Made by a program: the position numbers and the translations under genes. Source: Planoprotostelium fungivorum (taxonomy: Eukaryota > Evosea > Variosea > Cavosteliida > Cavosteliaceae). Taken from it: a DNA stretch of 64,000 nucleotides. A model generated the notes under the pieces. The model was given only the letters and a program-made list of their open reading frames with translations, was not told the origin of the DNA and made no database searches. The stretch covers positions 51,215 through 115,214 of the forward strand of contig MDYQ01000520.1 of NCBI GenBank assembly GCA_003024175.1, in the 5' to 3' direction. How positions within the stretch are numbered: position 1 is the first letter of the stretch; each line of letters begins with the position of its first letter. Shown here piece after piece: positions 23,934 through 36,076 of this stretch.

Positions 23934-25753
23934 ATGAGCGGGGTGATAAAGACTCTGTTGTGCCTGACACTCTTTGTTGCATTCGTCGCAGCCGAGCCTG
24001 GAATCAGGTAAGGTTCGATTATAAACAAGGGTCATCTGAAGATAGACAGAACGTCTGCGTCTCTCTCTCAGTTGTCAAAGTTCTTGAACGATCATGCGGC
24101 TGTTCCGATGCTGACTCCATTCACTCTCCCTGACTGTGAGATGGCGTTTCGGATGATACCTTGTTTAAGATAATCAGATTCGTACATACTTCCTTCAGGA
24201 GACGCTCCATTGTTCTCTGTGGGTATCACGTGTATGGAATCTTGTGACCCATTCTCTTCCAGTTGAGGAATAACACTTTGACCAAATTCACTTGGACTAA
24301 GGTCTTCTTCACCTCTGATGCACAGGATGTCATCAACATCCAAATGTCGGTATCTTCTATCATGATTTGATTCGAATTCGAAGAGAGGCAATTCTAAGGT
24401 AGAACAGAGGTCCTCTGAGAGGTCTATTCAAATCGGAGGTGACCATCGGCCAGGAGACTGAATCTCTCGCTCTCTCGTTCAACAAGATTGTGGTGTCTAC
24501 TACCATCAAGTTGGGCTACAACGGGACACACTCGAAGCCCACGTTCGACTTCACCTCTCTGGATGTCAACTTGACCAATGCCGTCATCCAGATTACACCT
24601 CCATCTTTGGATCAATACATCAGCTACATCAAGCAGTTCGTGAGTGGTCCATCGATACATGAAAGCCCACACGAAGACAGTCTAATTCTCCCATCTTGGT
24701 GTCGCTTGTCAACAGCATGGTGCAGTCCGCCATCAACGACGGAGACTTCCAAGTCAAGTTGGCCGCGTTGAAAACGAACAATGTCTACGCGCAGAAGATC
24801 CTCGCACACTTGAACCTTGGTGATCCTCCCTCACATCAGATGTCCCATCATCTCAAACATCTCAACATTCCATCTTAAACATCTCAAACATCTAATCATC
24901 TCATCATCTCATCATCACATCTTAAACATATCAAACATCTCATCATCTCATACGCTGATGTGAGATGATAGACTTGAGCTTCTCAGAGGCTGTCCGAGTT
25001 CAGGACGACCGAGTCATCGTTGCATTGAAGGGAGAGTTTTACTCTGACGTGACAAAGAAGACGACCTGTAAGCCGTACAGAGTTCACACGCTGAAAGAGG
25101 CCAACAAACATACGATGGATCAGTATCACAACGCAGACATGTTCGACTGTCTCCTGCACACAGTGGACGAGATCATCAACGACGTTCAACCCTGTGAGAC
25201 TATCATCATCCATCATCATCCATCATCATCCATCATCATCCATCATCGGACATTGACTGATTTCAGTCGACTTGAATGTGACTACGCAGTTATCGAAGGC
25301 AACCTTTGGCTTCACCGAGCAAGGTTTATCTCCTGCAATTGCTGGATACGTCAGGATCGAGAACGTAACAGGATTCCTTGATTTGAACGTCTCTACGCCC
25401 TTCTGCGTGAGATCATCAACACAATCATCTCAATCACATCATCAATCACATCATCAATCACATCATCGTCAATCACCATCTCACTTCTTCAGTTTGTGTT
25501 CGTTCAGCACGACCTGCAATATCTCACAGCCGAAGCCACTCATCTCAGCAATCTGGTTATTCTATCTGGCCCACCCGACATAGTCCACAGAGTACAAAAT
25601 ATTCTCTCTCAGTTGAACGAAGACTTTCCTCTCAATCGTCCAGTCATCGTGCTGAACCTTCCATTGAATGTGCCCAGCGTGGTGAACGGTCTCTTGTCTT
25701 ACGATCTCGGTCTGTACGAGGGAGGAGCGTATGCCTTTGTGGACTTGAAATAA
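23934..25753 (+). CDS. secreted BPI/LBP-like lipid-binding protein
   Basis: Exon 1 encodes a clean signal peptide (GVIKTLLCLTLFVAFVAAEP). It is followed by SASLSQLSKFLNDHAAVPML, an amphipathic start like that of BPI-fold proteins. Later exons alternate amphipathic strands and helices: FNKIVVSTTIKLGYNGTHS; VNLTNAVIQITPPSLDQYIS; LVNSMVQSAINDG; a pair of cysteines (TTCKPY, MFDCLL) that could form the fold's disulfide; and a C-terminus FPLNRPVIVLNLPLNVPSVV ending in AYAFVDLK. Pattern and length fit the bactericidal/permeability-increasing family, whose members bind lipopolysaccharide or lipids. A role against food bacteria would be inference. The intron at about 24138-24405 is unusually long and contains a minus-strand frame. 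Assignment is by fold pattern, not by a strict motif. Confidence 0.55.
24885..24960 (+). repeat. ATC-rich microsatellite in an intron
   Basis: Repeats of CATCTCATCATCTCAT/AAACATCT in an intron of the BPI-like gene. Similar tracts lie at 25200-25247 (CATCATCATC) and 25415-25480 (ATCACATCATCA), both in later introns of the same gene. Confidence 0.8.
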
Positions 25754-25873
25754 AAGGCATGGCACTCTCTGTGGAGTGCGATTGTGCGGTGTTCGATGAA
25801 TGATGGCGAGCTACTTGGTATCCCTCTATTTGAACGAGAGAAAGAGTATTCTGGCGGAGTCGGCAAAAGGATG
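25754..25873. other. 3' spacer before tRNA-Glu copy 2
   Basis: Short 3' flank of the BPI-like gene. CAAAAGG at about 25864 is the Pol III terminator side of the minus-strand tRNA (read as CCTTTTG). Confidence 0.5.
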
Positions 25874-25944
25874 TTCCCTCACCGGGAGTCGAACCCGGGG
25901 CTCAAGAGTGAGAGTCTTGGATGTTACCGCTACACCATAAGGGA
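25874..25944 (-). tRNA. tRNA-Glu(CTC), copy 2
   Basis: The reverse complement is identical across all 71 nt to copy 1 at 718-788: the same acceptor stem, CTC anticodon and B box. The immediate 3' flank AACATCCTTTTGC is also the same in all three copies, so the duplicated unit was slightly longer than the tRNA. The following 235 bases to about 26179 hold no supported exon. Confidence 0.97.
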
Positions 25945-26179
25945 TTGGTGACGCGCTGTACAAAACCTAAGTACAAAACCTGCGCAAACATTAATCATTA
26001 TGTTTAACATCCGATTGAAACATTACGATCGCGAACCCGAAACGAGATCTGTGAGTAAAAGAGAACAGCAGTAAATCGCAACGTTGTTCAAGTTGTTCTC
26101 ATGCAAACGGTCTCTGTTTGAGACGTGAGAAACTGGAGGAAAACTCGGCCCTTCCGTGCGGAGGACGTCATTTCAAGGA

Positions 26180-27265
26180 ATGTTTCTATTTGGTATCGTC
26201 ATTGGGCTCATCATCGCTGCTCTCTTTTATCACAAGAGCACCCTATTCTCAGCTATCGATCACATTCAAGTCAAACGACAGAGAAACAGAAGAACATCGA
26301 TACAATTTGGCGAAATGGACTTGACCCGCATTGCATTTTTCGAGCATCTCAGGAAGCAAGACTCTAGAAGGTGCTCTATTTCGATATCTCACATGATGCC
26401 AGTGACGACACACAATTCGGGTGAACACATTGAACATGATATTGAATCACAACAGATACACGGTCGTCGTCGACCGAAGTGGTTCTATGAGCGAAAAAGT
26501 TGGTGGATTCTTCTCGGGCTCTAAGTGGACTGAGGTGCGTATATATGATTCGAATGATGTGACTGATTGTTTCGTCAGGTTTGCAAATCCGTACAATACA
26601 TCGTTCAAGCGATCATGGCGGCTGATTCAGAAGGAGTGAGCCCACCTTTCGATCGTGAACAGAAAACGTAAGAGCTGATCCACGTTCCACCAGATGTACT
26701 TGTGGTTCTTTTCGAACGCTAAGCCAGACACTTTTAACAATCTCAAAACCACCCAAGAGGTCCGTATCATCATCACGTCATCCTCCAAATCGACCCACAT
26801 GATCCACAGGTGGTCAATGCTTTCGGCAGCGTCAACCCTTTTGGAGCGACAAAGTTGGGCAAGGTTCTCATCCCCGTGTTTGAGAGACATGCTGCGGGCG
26901 GCCGGCCAGAGAGTGTCCTCGTCATCACAGACGGCTTCCCAACAGACCCCGCTCGTCTCGTGCAAACTCTCGTTCACGCCTCGAAGGCGACACAAGACAT
27001 GACAGTGTCCATCGTGCAGGTGACCGATCATGCGTTGAAGAAGAAACGTTTTATTTCATTTTATTCACGAGAGGTGTGGTGTGATGCTCAACAGGTTGGG
27101 ACGGACACTTATGCAACGAAATACTTAGAAGAGCTTCCTGGCAAGTTAAAGGAGGCTGGCATGGTGAAGGACATTGTGGACATCACAACGACAGAAGAGA
27201 TGGATCGTCACAAGGCAAACTTGCAGACGTTGGTCGATCAGCTCATCAACGATCTGAAGGCATAA
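26180..27265 (+). CDS. VWA-domain protein, possibly membrane-anchored
   Basis: Encodes a von Willebrand factor A domain. Splicing at 26371-26455 joins FFEHLRKQDSRR to YTVVVDRSGSMSEKVGGFF, which carries the DxSxS metal-ion-dependent adhesion motif. Further exons give YIVQAIMAADSEG, MYLWFFSNAKPDTFNNLKTT, VNAFGSVNPFGATKLGKVLI (the MIDAS Thr loop) and ESVLVITDGFPTDP (the conserved TDG). The domain ends in MDRHKANLQTLVDQLINDL with TAA at 27263-27265. An in-frame ATG at 26180 gives a hydrophobic stretch (MFLFGIVIGLIIAALFYH) before the domain, i.e. a signal anchor. Starting instead at the ATG at 26315 gives a cytosolic VWA protein of the type common in amoebae and fungi. VWA domains bind ligands through Mg2+; no partner is evident. 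Confidence 0.85.
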
Positions 27266-27728
27266 AGAGATGATCGTCGCTCACATCATTGTGTTCGTAA
27301 TATGGAAAGACCACCATGTTATTGCGATGAATGTGGTAAGAGGCACTTTTTCTAAATTGAACTTCCACACAGAATTGTCTTGACAGACCCATTTCTGAAA
27401 CTGCTATGACTGTCTCGAACGGTCACCTTCTAAATCGTCTAGACTATAAATCTACATCATCTCCTTTCATCTAAGGTGATATATCTTCTCGACCTCTATG
27501 TCGCTCAATTCCGAAATGAGACGAACGACGTGCGTGCGCTGCCAATGTCGGTGGAGATCACATCACATGAGCTCATTAGAGTGTTGTAGAACAGAAAACT
27601 CGATACGAGTCTGACGTCACAGAATGTGTCGACACATGCCGGAGTTTTATGCCTCGATTTCATAAACGTCGACAACGGCCAACTTGCCACGTTTTCCATT
27701 CATCAAACAAACCACACACACAGAACAC
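27266..27728. other. spacer upstream of cyclophilin
   Basis: No supported exon. Presumably the 3' UTR of the VWA gene and the cyclophilin promoter. A 64-codon minus frame at 27505-27699 has no family signal. Confidence 0.45.
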
Positions 27729-28375
27729 ATGTCTAACCCCAGAGTCTTTTTCGATCTGAACATCGGTGGAGCCCCCGCCGGTCGCGTCACCTTCGAGGTA
27801 TGCATTCATCTCCATCTTCTATGAAAATGTGATCCTCGACAATCCATTTACATTTCCCCTTAGCTGTACGCCGATGTCGTCCCCAAGACTGCTGAGAACT
27901 TCAGAGCTCTCTGCACTGGTGAGAAGGGAACTGGAAAGTCAGGCAAGCCCCTGCACTTCAAGGGAAGCAAGTTCCACAGAGTCATCCCCGGATTCATGTG
28001 CCAGGGAGGAGATTTCACCAAGGGCAACGGAACCGGAGGAGAGTCCATCTACGGAGAGAAGTTCGCCGACGAGAACTTCATCAGAAAGCACGAGGGACCC
28101 GGTATCCTGTCCATGGCTAACGCTGGACCCAACAGTGAGTTCATCTCCATCGACCATACATTACGTAAGAGGATGATGAAATTGACACGAACACAGCCAA
28201 CGGATCTCAGTTCTTCATCTGCACTGCTAAGACCGCCTGGTTAGACGGCAAGCACGTCGTTTTCGGACGTGTCGTTGAGGGACTCGACGTCATCAGACAG
28301 GCTGAGGCTGTTGGAAGCCAGAGCGGAGCCACCTCCAAGCCCGTCGTCGTTGAGAACTGTGGACAGCTCAACTAG
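27729..28375 (+). CDS. cyclophilin A-type peptidyl-prolyl cis-trans isomerase
   Basis: A cytosolic single-domain cyclophilin of about 175 residues in three exons. The start [20 protein letters not shown] is typical. Catalytic and cyclosporin-site residues are all visible: the Arg and Phe of [20 protein letters not shown], the [10 protein letters not shown] loop, [10 protein letters not shown], the [20 protein letters not shown] block (Gln, Phe, Trp, His) and [13 protein letters not shown]. It ends [10 protein letters not shown] with TAG at 28373-28375. Introns interrupt after RVTFE (about 27799-27864) and after NAGPN (about 28134-28197). It lacks extra targeting sequences. It is one of the most conserved and probably most highly expressed genes here. 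Confidence 0.97.
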
Positions 28376-28587
28376 ATGTCGTACTTATAAACCAGTATCG
28401 TAATGGGTCGTTGATTCTTTTGACTTTCGTCTTGTGATGGCACAAGATGGTGGATGGATCGGTGGAGATCGATGCTGTGTATCGTTTAGAACTCGATCTT
28501 GCGATCTCCATGGGCCGTGATCGAATTTTAACAGAAGAGGTCAATACAGAGGAATAATAACAAAGTTTCATTGGTGGATCATCTCGA

Positions 28588-30353
28588 TCATTGAGGTGCA
28601 CTCGATGGGACTTCCTCATCGTCGTCATCTTCTTCATCCATCGGCACGTGAGATCGATATCCTGTTCTCTATTCAATTCCATGCTTTCATCGTCTCCCCA
28701 CCCATCGTGTTCCTCGTTGGATTTGGACGGTAATGATCATCGTACGTTGGTTGCATCATCGCACCATCTTCTCTCCTCTGAACTTTGTTCGGCCTCTCAT
28801 CCGGTGGAGGTGATGGAGGAACCTGAATCACATTGTCATCATGCGATCTCGTGCGAATCATCTCACTTCATCGTCGTCATCATCATAACCCTGATAGACG
28901 TTGTTGTACGTGCCGTTGACGCTCGATGGGTGGTATTGCTGTTGTGGGGAGTCCGGTCGAATAGAGTTACTTCCAGATGTGATTACTGATGGAGAAGATG
29001 AGACGATTGGACCGCCAGAAGAATAAGCACTGTCTCCTATTACTATCATCAGTTCTAGGTTCTCAATCTCCATCATGTGATGTCCGTGTCGATGTGATGG
29101 ACGTGATGTAGTCGATGAGAATCAAACCTGAATATCTCTGCACGTAAGGAGAAGGTGAGGCGACTTCGCTCAATAACTCTCTCCGACTAAGAGGTGTGGT
29201 TGGCTCTGGCGATAGATAAGAGGACCTCTTCGAACTTTGTGGAGTGATGTTCGAGCATCCATTACTGTCTCATCTTCAACGACGCGTGAGAATATAGACA
29301 TCATCACCTGTTGGGTGTCGATTTCGTGTCGGTGTCCCTTGATGAGTCACCAGATTGAGAAGAGTTATCTATGAGTGTGGCCAGCACAAAGTCAGCAGAG
29401 AACAAGTCGAAATAGTTGGTAGTAATGAGAAGCGGCCGACCACCCCTCTCGAAGCTCATCTTTAGAGGTTGACCGGCTGCGTCCCCGAAGGCCAACATGG
29501 CTTTGAATTCTGTCCATGTCTTTAGTGATGGGAGATCGTTGAACGAGATTCACCTTTCATGCAGAAGGTGATGCTTGTGTCTAAACCGACGTGGAAACCC
29601 TCGAAATCGGCGACGTCGAGCGTCAATTTCGTCTTCAACTCCTGTGGGGGGGAGATCAGTTGGACAGACGATGATCACGATTAGACCTACTCTGGTCTTC
29701 TGTTGTGTGACTGTCTCTTCTGAATGAGATTGGAGAGTGATTGCGTTCTTTGCGACGAACAGAGAGATCTCTGTGTTGCTGTTCTGAAAGTTGGACACGG
29801 CTTCCAGCATCTTCTTTGAGTGAAACTGCATGGTGTTCGTCGCCTCGTCTTTATTGTACAGAGCTAACACTGGATCGACCTCCTCGTAGGTTAGCTTGTA
29901 TACTTTACGAATGCCTGCCTCTCATATCAGTCGTTCGTGATCTACAGGGTGCATCTAAAGTAACTGCGGTGAACTCACCGTGTTTGCAAGTTAATGTGAA
30001 GACGAATCGATCCTCTACATCATCTAATCTGAGCTCGCACTGCTCTACAGTATCGAATTGCCTGAAGACCGCCTGACATGATTTGAGCTTCACCGCAAAC
30101 TTCCTCTCGTTGTTCTCGTCCAACTCATAATGATCAAAGAATTTCTGATTGAGGAAGAATGCAAAGAAGGCGACGCGGGATGAATTCAGAGTTCTTAACA
30201 CCAACTGTTTGTCAGTCAGATGATAGATGGTCCGTGCAACTCGATCACCTCCTTCCTTGTTGCATGTATGTACAGATCTTCACCGACTTTCGCGAGACAT
30301 TGTATACTCTTTGCAAATAGTTTGATGTACTTGCTGGGGATAGTGCACTGCAT
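28588..30353 (-). CDS. rad9: DNA-damage checkpoint protein Rad9 (9-1-1 clamp subunit)
   Basis: The Rad9 subunit of the PCNA-like 9-1-1 clamp, loaded at damaged DNA to activate ATR/Chk1 signalling. The start MQCTIPSKYIKLFAKSIQCL continues via a short intron from HATRKE to LVLRTLNSSRVAFFAFFL, matching the LSLRTVNSSRSAYACFLF block of animal Rad9. Further exons carry KLKSCQAVFRQFDTVEQCEL, MLEAVSNFQNSNTEISLFVA and KTKLTLDVADFEGFHVGLD. The PCNA-like second half follows: EFKAMLAFGDAAGQPLKMSF and PLLITTNYFDLFSADFVLAT. A disordered Ser/Pro-rich tail, where Rad9 is normally phosphorylated, ends in a short acidic stretch (MDEEDDDEEVPSSAPQ). The stop is at 28588-28590. It is divergent from WDR7 across about 105 bp. 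Confidence 0.9.
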
Positions 30354-30459
30354 GTGCGGTGATCGTGCCACTCCACTTTTCTAGGAAGCAACGCGTGTAG
30401 ACGAGATCCTGAAATCATAAAGTGCCATCCTTTACACATCATCACGAACACGAAACAGA
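30354..30459. promoter_or_regulatory. bidirectional promoter between rad9 and WDR7-like
   Basis: Only 106 bp separates the two divergent start codons, so both promoters must be packed into it. No TATA box is evident. Confidence 0.5.
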
Positions 30460-33400
30460 ATGGCCGACCTAGTGGTCCCCCTTGCCTTCTGGGAGGGAGC
30501 GAACACGCAGATTGGCGCTGTCACTGCATTACACGTACACAAGAAGAGTCTGATTGTGGGGGGCACTTCTTCTGGTCGTCTCTATCTATGGAGTATATCT
30601 TATCACAGTGATACACAGAAGGACAACAATAAGACGGATAGACCTACATCGGCTCAGGATTCCACACCAAATGAAGACGAGAGGATCAACATGGTGTGCG
30701 CCATGCTTGGACATAATTCAGCCATCACATCCATCAAGTCAGCTCTATATGAGGGAGAGGAATCTATCATATCAGGTTCGTGACGAGATCGTCTCCTTCT
30801 TCAAAGAAGTAGAAGTAACAGTCTGAAGCATCGCAACTTTGTTTCTCTTTCTGATCTCTCGTCAGTGTCTTCTGATGGAACCATTTGTGTTTGGAGTTTT
30901 GCAGATGGAGGTTGTCTCAATGTAGCCGAACGAGTGAGATCGTCATCGAGTCGCAAACACATCGTTACTTTTGGAAATGTGACGATCAACAGGTCCTGAA
31001 ATGTAAGCCGACGAGTATGAGCGTCTTGCCTTCGAACCATCAAGTTGCATTCGCTGGAAACAGAACATTCATAGAGATCTTCTCTCTAAAGACGATGACG
31101 GTGAGCTCGGTGACCATGTGACCATCGTTCTGATCGATAATCATCAGATCTCTTATACGTTCGCCGCTCATCAACACTGGATCAATTGTCTCTTCACGTG
31201 CGACCTCTCACGGGCAAATTCAGGTGTTACATCTGCATCTCCATCCATCTCTAAATCCATCACCCCGCCTCATCTACCTTCCTTTCCTCTTCTAATTCTG
31301 ACGACAGGCATCATGAGTCAACTCTTAATTTCGGGTGGAAGTGATGGTGTCGTCCAATTCTGGTCCATACCTACGGAGGGAGAATGCGATACACCCCTCC
31401 AGACACTCTGTCTCGACTACAACGAGCCACTCTCGCTCACCCTCGACGGTAGCAACCGCTTCTTACTGGTCGTCTTCTCAGAGCAGTGGGTTGTCTATAC
31501 AGCGAAGGCGGGAAAAGAAGTCCTCACCATCAAATGCCCCGACATCGGTGGCTGGAGGTCAGGCTCATTTATTAATCACTACTCACTCGTCGTGTGGTCC
31601 AAGGTGATGATGATGATGACGATGTCTAAATTCATTTATTCTCTTATCAAATCGTCTGAGAATAATAGGAGGGAAACGGTTACGTCTACAACCTGCCAAC
31701 CGTTCCGGCCGTGCCGTTATCGTTCCAGGCCAACAGCAGCAGCTCCTCCATCGACAAGGATAGAGAGTCGAGGAATTCCAACTCCTTCGAGAAGAACAGA
31801 CAGGACGACTTAGTCATCCAGAAACACGCACCACCTTCTAATTTCAGATCGGCCCTCCTTTCGAAACTCAATATCATAGAGCCAAGGTAATCCCCTTACG
31901 TCTCCATTTATTTCTCATTTAAAGTCGAAATCGATCTCGTATTTCTTCTCTCTTCCCACCCAACGAGAATGACACCCTCACAGCAGCACCGACGCCAACA
32001 CACCCTCTTACGTCTGCACGAATACGAGCTCTGAAGAGGACAGCAATATCTTCATCGAGTCCATCGCAGCTACGAACGGAAATCTGTTTGCAACCGGCAC
32101 TGAGATGGGAAGAATTTCCGTTTGGATCACGACTGGAACGGACAAACTCCCACCGGCGTCGAGAATCGCTCCCTGGGCCGGTACGTACATCCGACAATGT
32201 TCACCCCGTTCGTTACGCATCCAAAATCGAAGAGAATACGATCTTCTCTTTCTCTGTACGTTTTAGAAGTGACTCGTTGTAGTGAGTCGAATTGCAAAGA
32301 AGAACGAAGGTAGAGACGAATGGACTAGACCCTTCGCCATACACGGTCTACCTCCACCTAAGAGCCACAGCAAGAATCTAAATATAGCTCCACCCAACGC
32401 GACAGCCTCCACCATCGTAGAAGACCACCTCCTCTTGGTCATCGGATTTGAGGACGGGTGAGAGGCTATTTTTAGCTTTCCTCACCCTTCCAGCAACATG
32501 GTCGTCACAGCCTTACCTACAGTCGATACGACAAAGTTGAGGTACCAGACAGCCCACAAGGGTGCCGTCACTTCTCTCTTATCGCTGCCCATGGGCAGTA
32601 GAGAAGTCAGGGTAGTCTCTGGTGGCGACGATTTCGAGATCAACGTGTGGTCGATCAAGGAGAGGAGCTCTTTCCATCTGTTGTACAAGTTTCACAACCA
32701 TTTTGGACCCATCGTGTCTCTCTTCACGCCAGAGGTGGGTCCATCTACAACATGCCACGTGTGGAGTTTTATATGAATGAAATGATAGGTACCTGCTGCC
32801 TATAGAAATCTCGCGAGCTCGTCGAGGTGGAAAGATTATTTCTTCTCCATATCGAAAGACAAGACCATCGCTTTATTCTCGGTGCCGAACAACAACTGGT
32901 GAGTCTCTTTCGTTAGAGGGAGAGCTTAATGTGAACAGTCAACACGTTTACGGTGTTCATTCTTCGTTCATCACCAATGTGAAGTGGCAGATTGTGCAAG
33001 ATTACCTCATCGTAGAGTGTGACGATGGTTCTGTTTCGATCTGGGAGGTGAGTGACATTTCATCCGCCTACAACGAGGCGTTTTACCTGTCTACAACGAG
33101 ACGAATCATGATACGAATCGAATTGATTCGAATATCAGATGTCTACGGGGAGATTAGAAGCTACGGTTCACGGAGAGACAGCGAGAGAGATATTAGAATG
33201 CTCAGATAATCTCAGAATGGAACCCAGCGGGTGTGTTGAATCGATGAACGATCACTGATCGAATCAGGGACTCGGTCGATCTGTTGAACAAGAGTGTGCA
33301 TGCATTCACCATCCAATCCCAGCAAGGTACATTTTATTTCATTTTATTGTTTTATTTCGATCGAACGATCTATATGGCATATCGTCTTCTCTCTTGAAAG

Positions 33401-35936
33401 AGAAGAAATGATACGATCATCACTTCACGGAAAATAACCAGACGATCTCAAGTCCAACTCACATTCCAACCGATTCAAATTTCAAACCATTTGAAACTCA
33501 CACCTCACCAGATCCATCACCCATCCAATTGGTCTTTTTAAACATCCGAAAGCTACTCAACGATTTCGAGAGGTCGATGAAAAAGTCAAGGAGAACACTC
33601 TCCATCTCTTCTTCGAATTCATTCAACGGTGAGAAGAATACGCCGGATAATCTAGAGACCATGGGGGGTGAGGGAAGAGGAGGGAGAGGAGATTGATGGG
33701 AGTAGGTGTGCAGTCTGCGGATATTACGGCGGCTGCGTTGTCTTGCACTTCCTTTTCGGTCTTCTCGTGGTTCTTACCGTGAGTCATCATCTGATCTGAT
33801 CGACATCATCTGATCTGATCGACATCATCTGATCGTCATGATTATCATCATCATGATGAGACACTGACGTAGACAAGATGGGGCATCGAATCGAGCTTAG
33901 ACGAACTCACCAAGAGAGAATTGAGGCTCTCTCCTCCCAATCCAGAGCCATCCTTCGCCCTGCGAGGTGCAGGCGGCAGAATCACTGTCCTCGTCTCTCG
34001 ATCCACACCTTCAGGTTCAGACCGTTGGTGCAGGTGAGACGCAGAGTGTGACACTTTAGATAACACAAACAGATCCGAGAGGCTGTCTGCACTGCACACT
34101 CTGTCTGCAGCTTCTTACACGAAGCAGCTGATGAGCTTCGAGCCGTTTCAAGTGTCGACGAGTCAGCTGCTGACGTACTACTGTGCCCTGTTGGCCGATC
34201 ACATTCCAAATTATTCGATTCCTTCTTTACCCTTTTTGGCGAAATTCTGGAGGGACCCTTACGGTGGGTAAGATCGTAAATGTCGACGCTGAGATGTCGA
34301 CAGACGACGTGATGCAGGCTGCTCGGTCTATTTTCATCTCTGCGGCGGATAACATGAAAGTGGAAGCGAGGGAGGGACTCATTCGATCGACTGCATCGAT
34401 GATTCAGCAGGGGAGGGAGGATGATCATCGATTCGTCTCTGTCATCGTGTTGGCCGTATTGGGATCGCGCTATCCTGATGCACTACAGAAGGGGTGAGAC
34501 ATCGTTATATCATCGATATCTCATCGTTATATCGTCGTTATATCATCGTTATCTCATCAACCTCTCATCGTTATCTCATCGTTATATCATTATATCATTG
34601 TTATCTCATCGTTATCTCATCGGCATTACATTGTTATCTCATCGTTATCTCATCGACATTCGATTGACGATGAATAGCACGGGTGTCACCATCACGAACG
34701 AACTCGTCAGGCTACTGAACAACGAAGACCGTGTGGGTGACAACGTTGCCCTCCGAATCGCCGCCAGTGAGCTCATCGGAAAGGGTTTCTTGATTTGGAA
34801 GCCTTACATCCGTGATGTCGACGCCATCGTCAAACAATTGTTCTCGATGACGATGCTGGTCGATCCACCCTACCTCGCCACGGTATCCCATCAAGTGAGT
34901 GATGGCATCACATCGTCGATGCATCTCATCGTTGATGTGTCGCATCGTTGATGCATCGCAGGCCTTGATGTTGATTGGAGTGGCCGACCCGAAGATGTTC
35001 ATCAATTCACTCGGAGCGTTCATTACGGAAGCTTCGATTGATTCGATGAATCGACCGTCTTACAACAACAATGCATCACATCACTCTCAGGCCATCAACT
35101 GTCTGGGTGAGATGTCTCTCTTTGTCTCACGATGATACGAAAACCGCGAAGTATCTTCACATCATCATCATCATCTCATCATTCACGATGCGATCGATCG
35201 TCAGATGAGATCGCACTCGATCATCCAAACATCGATCACCCACTCATGGCGATGCATCCACTCATTCTCAACAGGAAATCTCATCCGCCAAGATCCGGTA
35301 TCCCTCGTGGCCCTCCTGCCCCGACTCATCGAAATCATCGTAAAGTCATTAGACCCTCACATCCCTTACCTGCGCGACAATTGCGTCAACGCTACAACCG
35401 GTGTCTTACACATTCTCGTCAAGAAGTATCCGATGGTGTCCTTTCACAACGACACACAGAGGCTGGCCCTCGGCAGCAGAGAGGGTGGCATCGTTGTCTA
35501 CGATCTGAAGACAGCGACAAAGTATTACACGCTCGTGGTGAGCTGATTCGAATGTCTAAACGTGCTGATGTTGAGTGGGAGGGAGATCACGGTGTTACGG
35601 CATTGAATTTCTCGCCCAACGGAAAGTGCCTCGCCTCGTACAGCATCGCGGAGAATCTTCTGAGGGTGTGGACGACGCAGACTCACTTTCTGTCCATCTT
35701 ACATTCGAATCCCACCGTTCAACATCGCATCACCATTCCAGAGACGAAGCAGAGTGAGATCATCATCACCCGATCTGGTTTCAGAATGAGATGTGTCTCT
35801 GATGACCTCGACAGAACATCTATCGCCGTTGAACTTGTTGGACCAAGTGGAGGTCAGATGGCAAGGAGAGAGGACGGTTCAATTGATTCGACAGTGGGAG
35901 TCACCCACGCTGGCGGTGCTATCCTACAAAATATAG
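30460..35936 (+). CDS. WDR7/rabconnectin-3 beta homologue
   Basis: A large WD40 protein that, with DMXL/rabconnectin-3 alpha, promotes V-ATPase assembly on endomembranes. The N-terminal beta-propeller starts MADLVVPLAFWEGANTQIGA and includes SLIVGGTSSGRLYLWSI, VSSDGTICVWSF, LLISGGSDGVVQFWSI and VVSGGDDFEINVWSI. A helical middle region (SLDELTKRELRLSPPNPEPS, MLIGVADPKMFINSLGAFIT, LVALLPRLIEIIVKSLDPHI) leads to a C-terminal pair of WD repeats (LALGSREGGIVVYDLK, GVTALNFSPNGKCLASYS). I place the last intron at 35754-35790 (37 nt), because it restores the family tail VEVRWQGERTVQLIRQW and a stop at 35934-35936. Without that splice the frame runs to 36031 with an unrelated sequence. Many introns carry the T-rich motif. 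Confidence 0.9.
34500..34675 (+). repeat. tandem repeat in a WDR7 intron
   Basis: About 12 units of TCTCATCGTTATATCATCGTTA-type sequence, with a core unit near 13 bp (CATCGTTATCTCA). It makes this one of the longest introns in the gene. Confidence 0.85.
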
Positions 35937-36076
35937 TCTCTCGTTCTTGTAATCATCGCGCCATCATCTTTTCCATTTTACATACGGATGAGAATATGTG
36001 TGATGATATGACTCTTTTCGAGGTACGATGAGAGAACACGAAGAGAACGAAGGTTTTACATCTTCATTTTCAAAGA

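Noticed and set aside
24885-25480. Short regular ATC repeats considered as a CRISPR-like array
   Set aside because: Units are microsatellite-like without unique spacers, inside eukaryotic introns.
35937-36031. Extension of WDR7 to 36031 by direct reading
   Set aside because: The unspliced frame loses the conserved C-terminal strand that a 37-nt intron restores.
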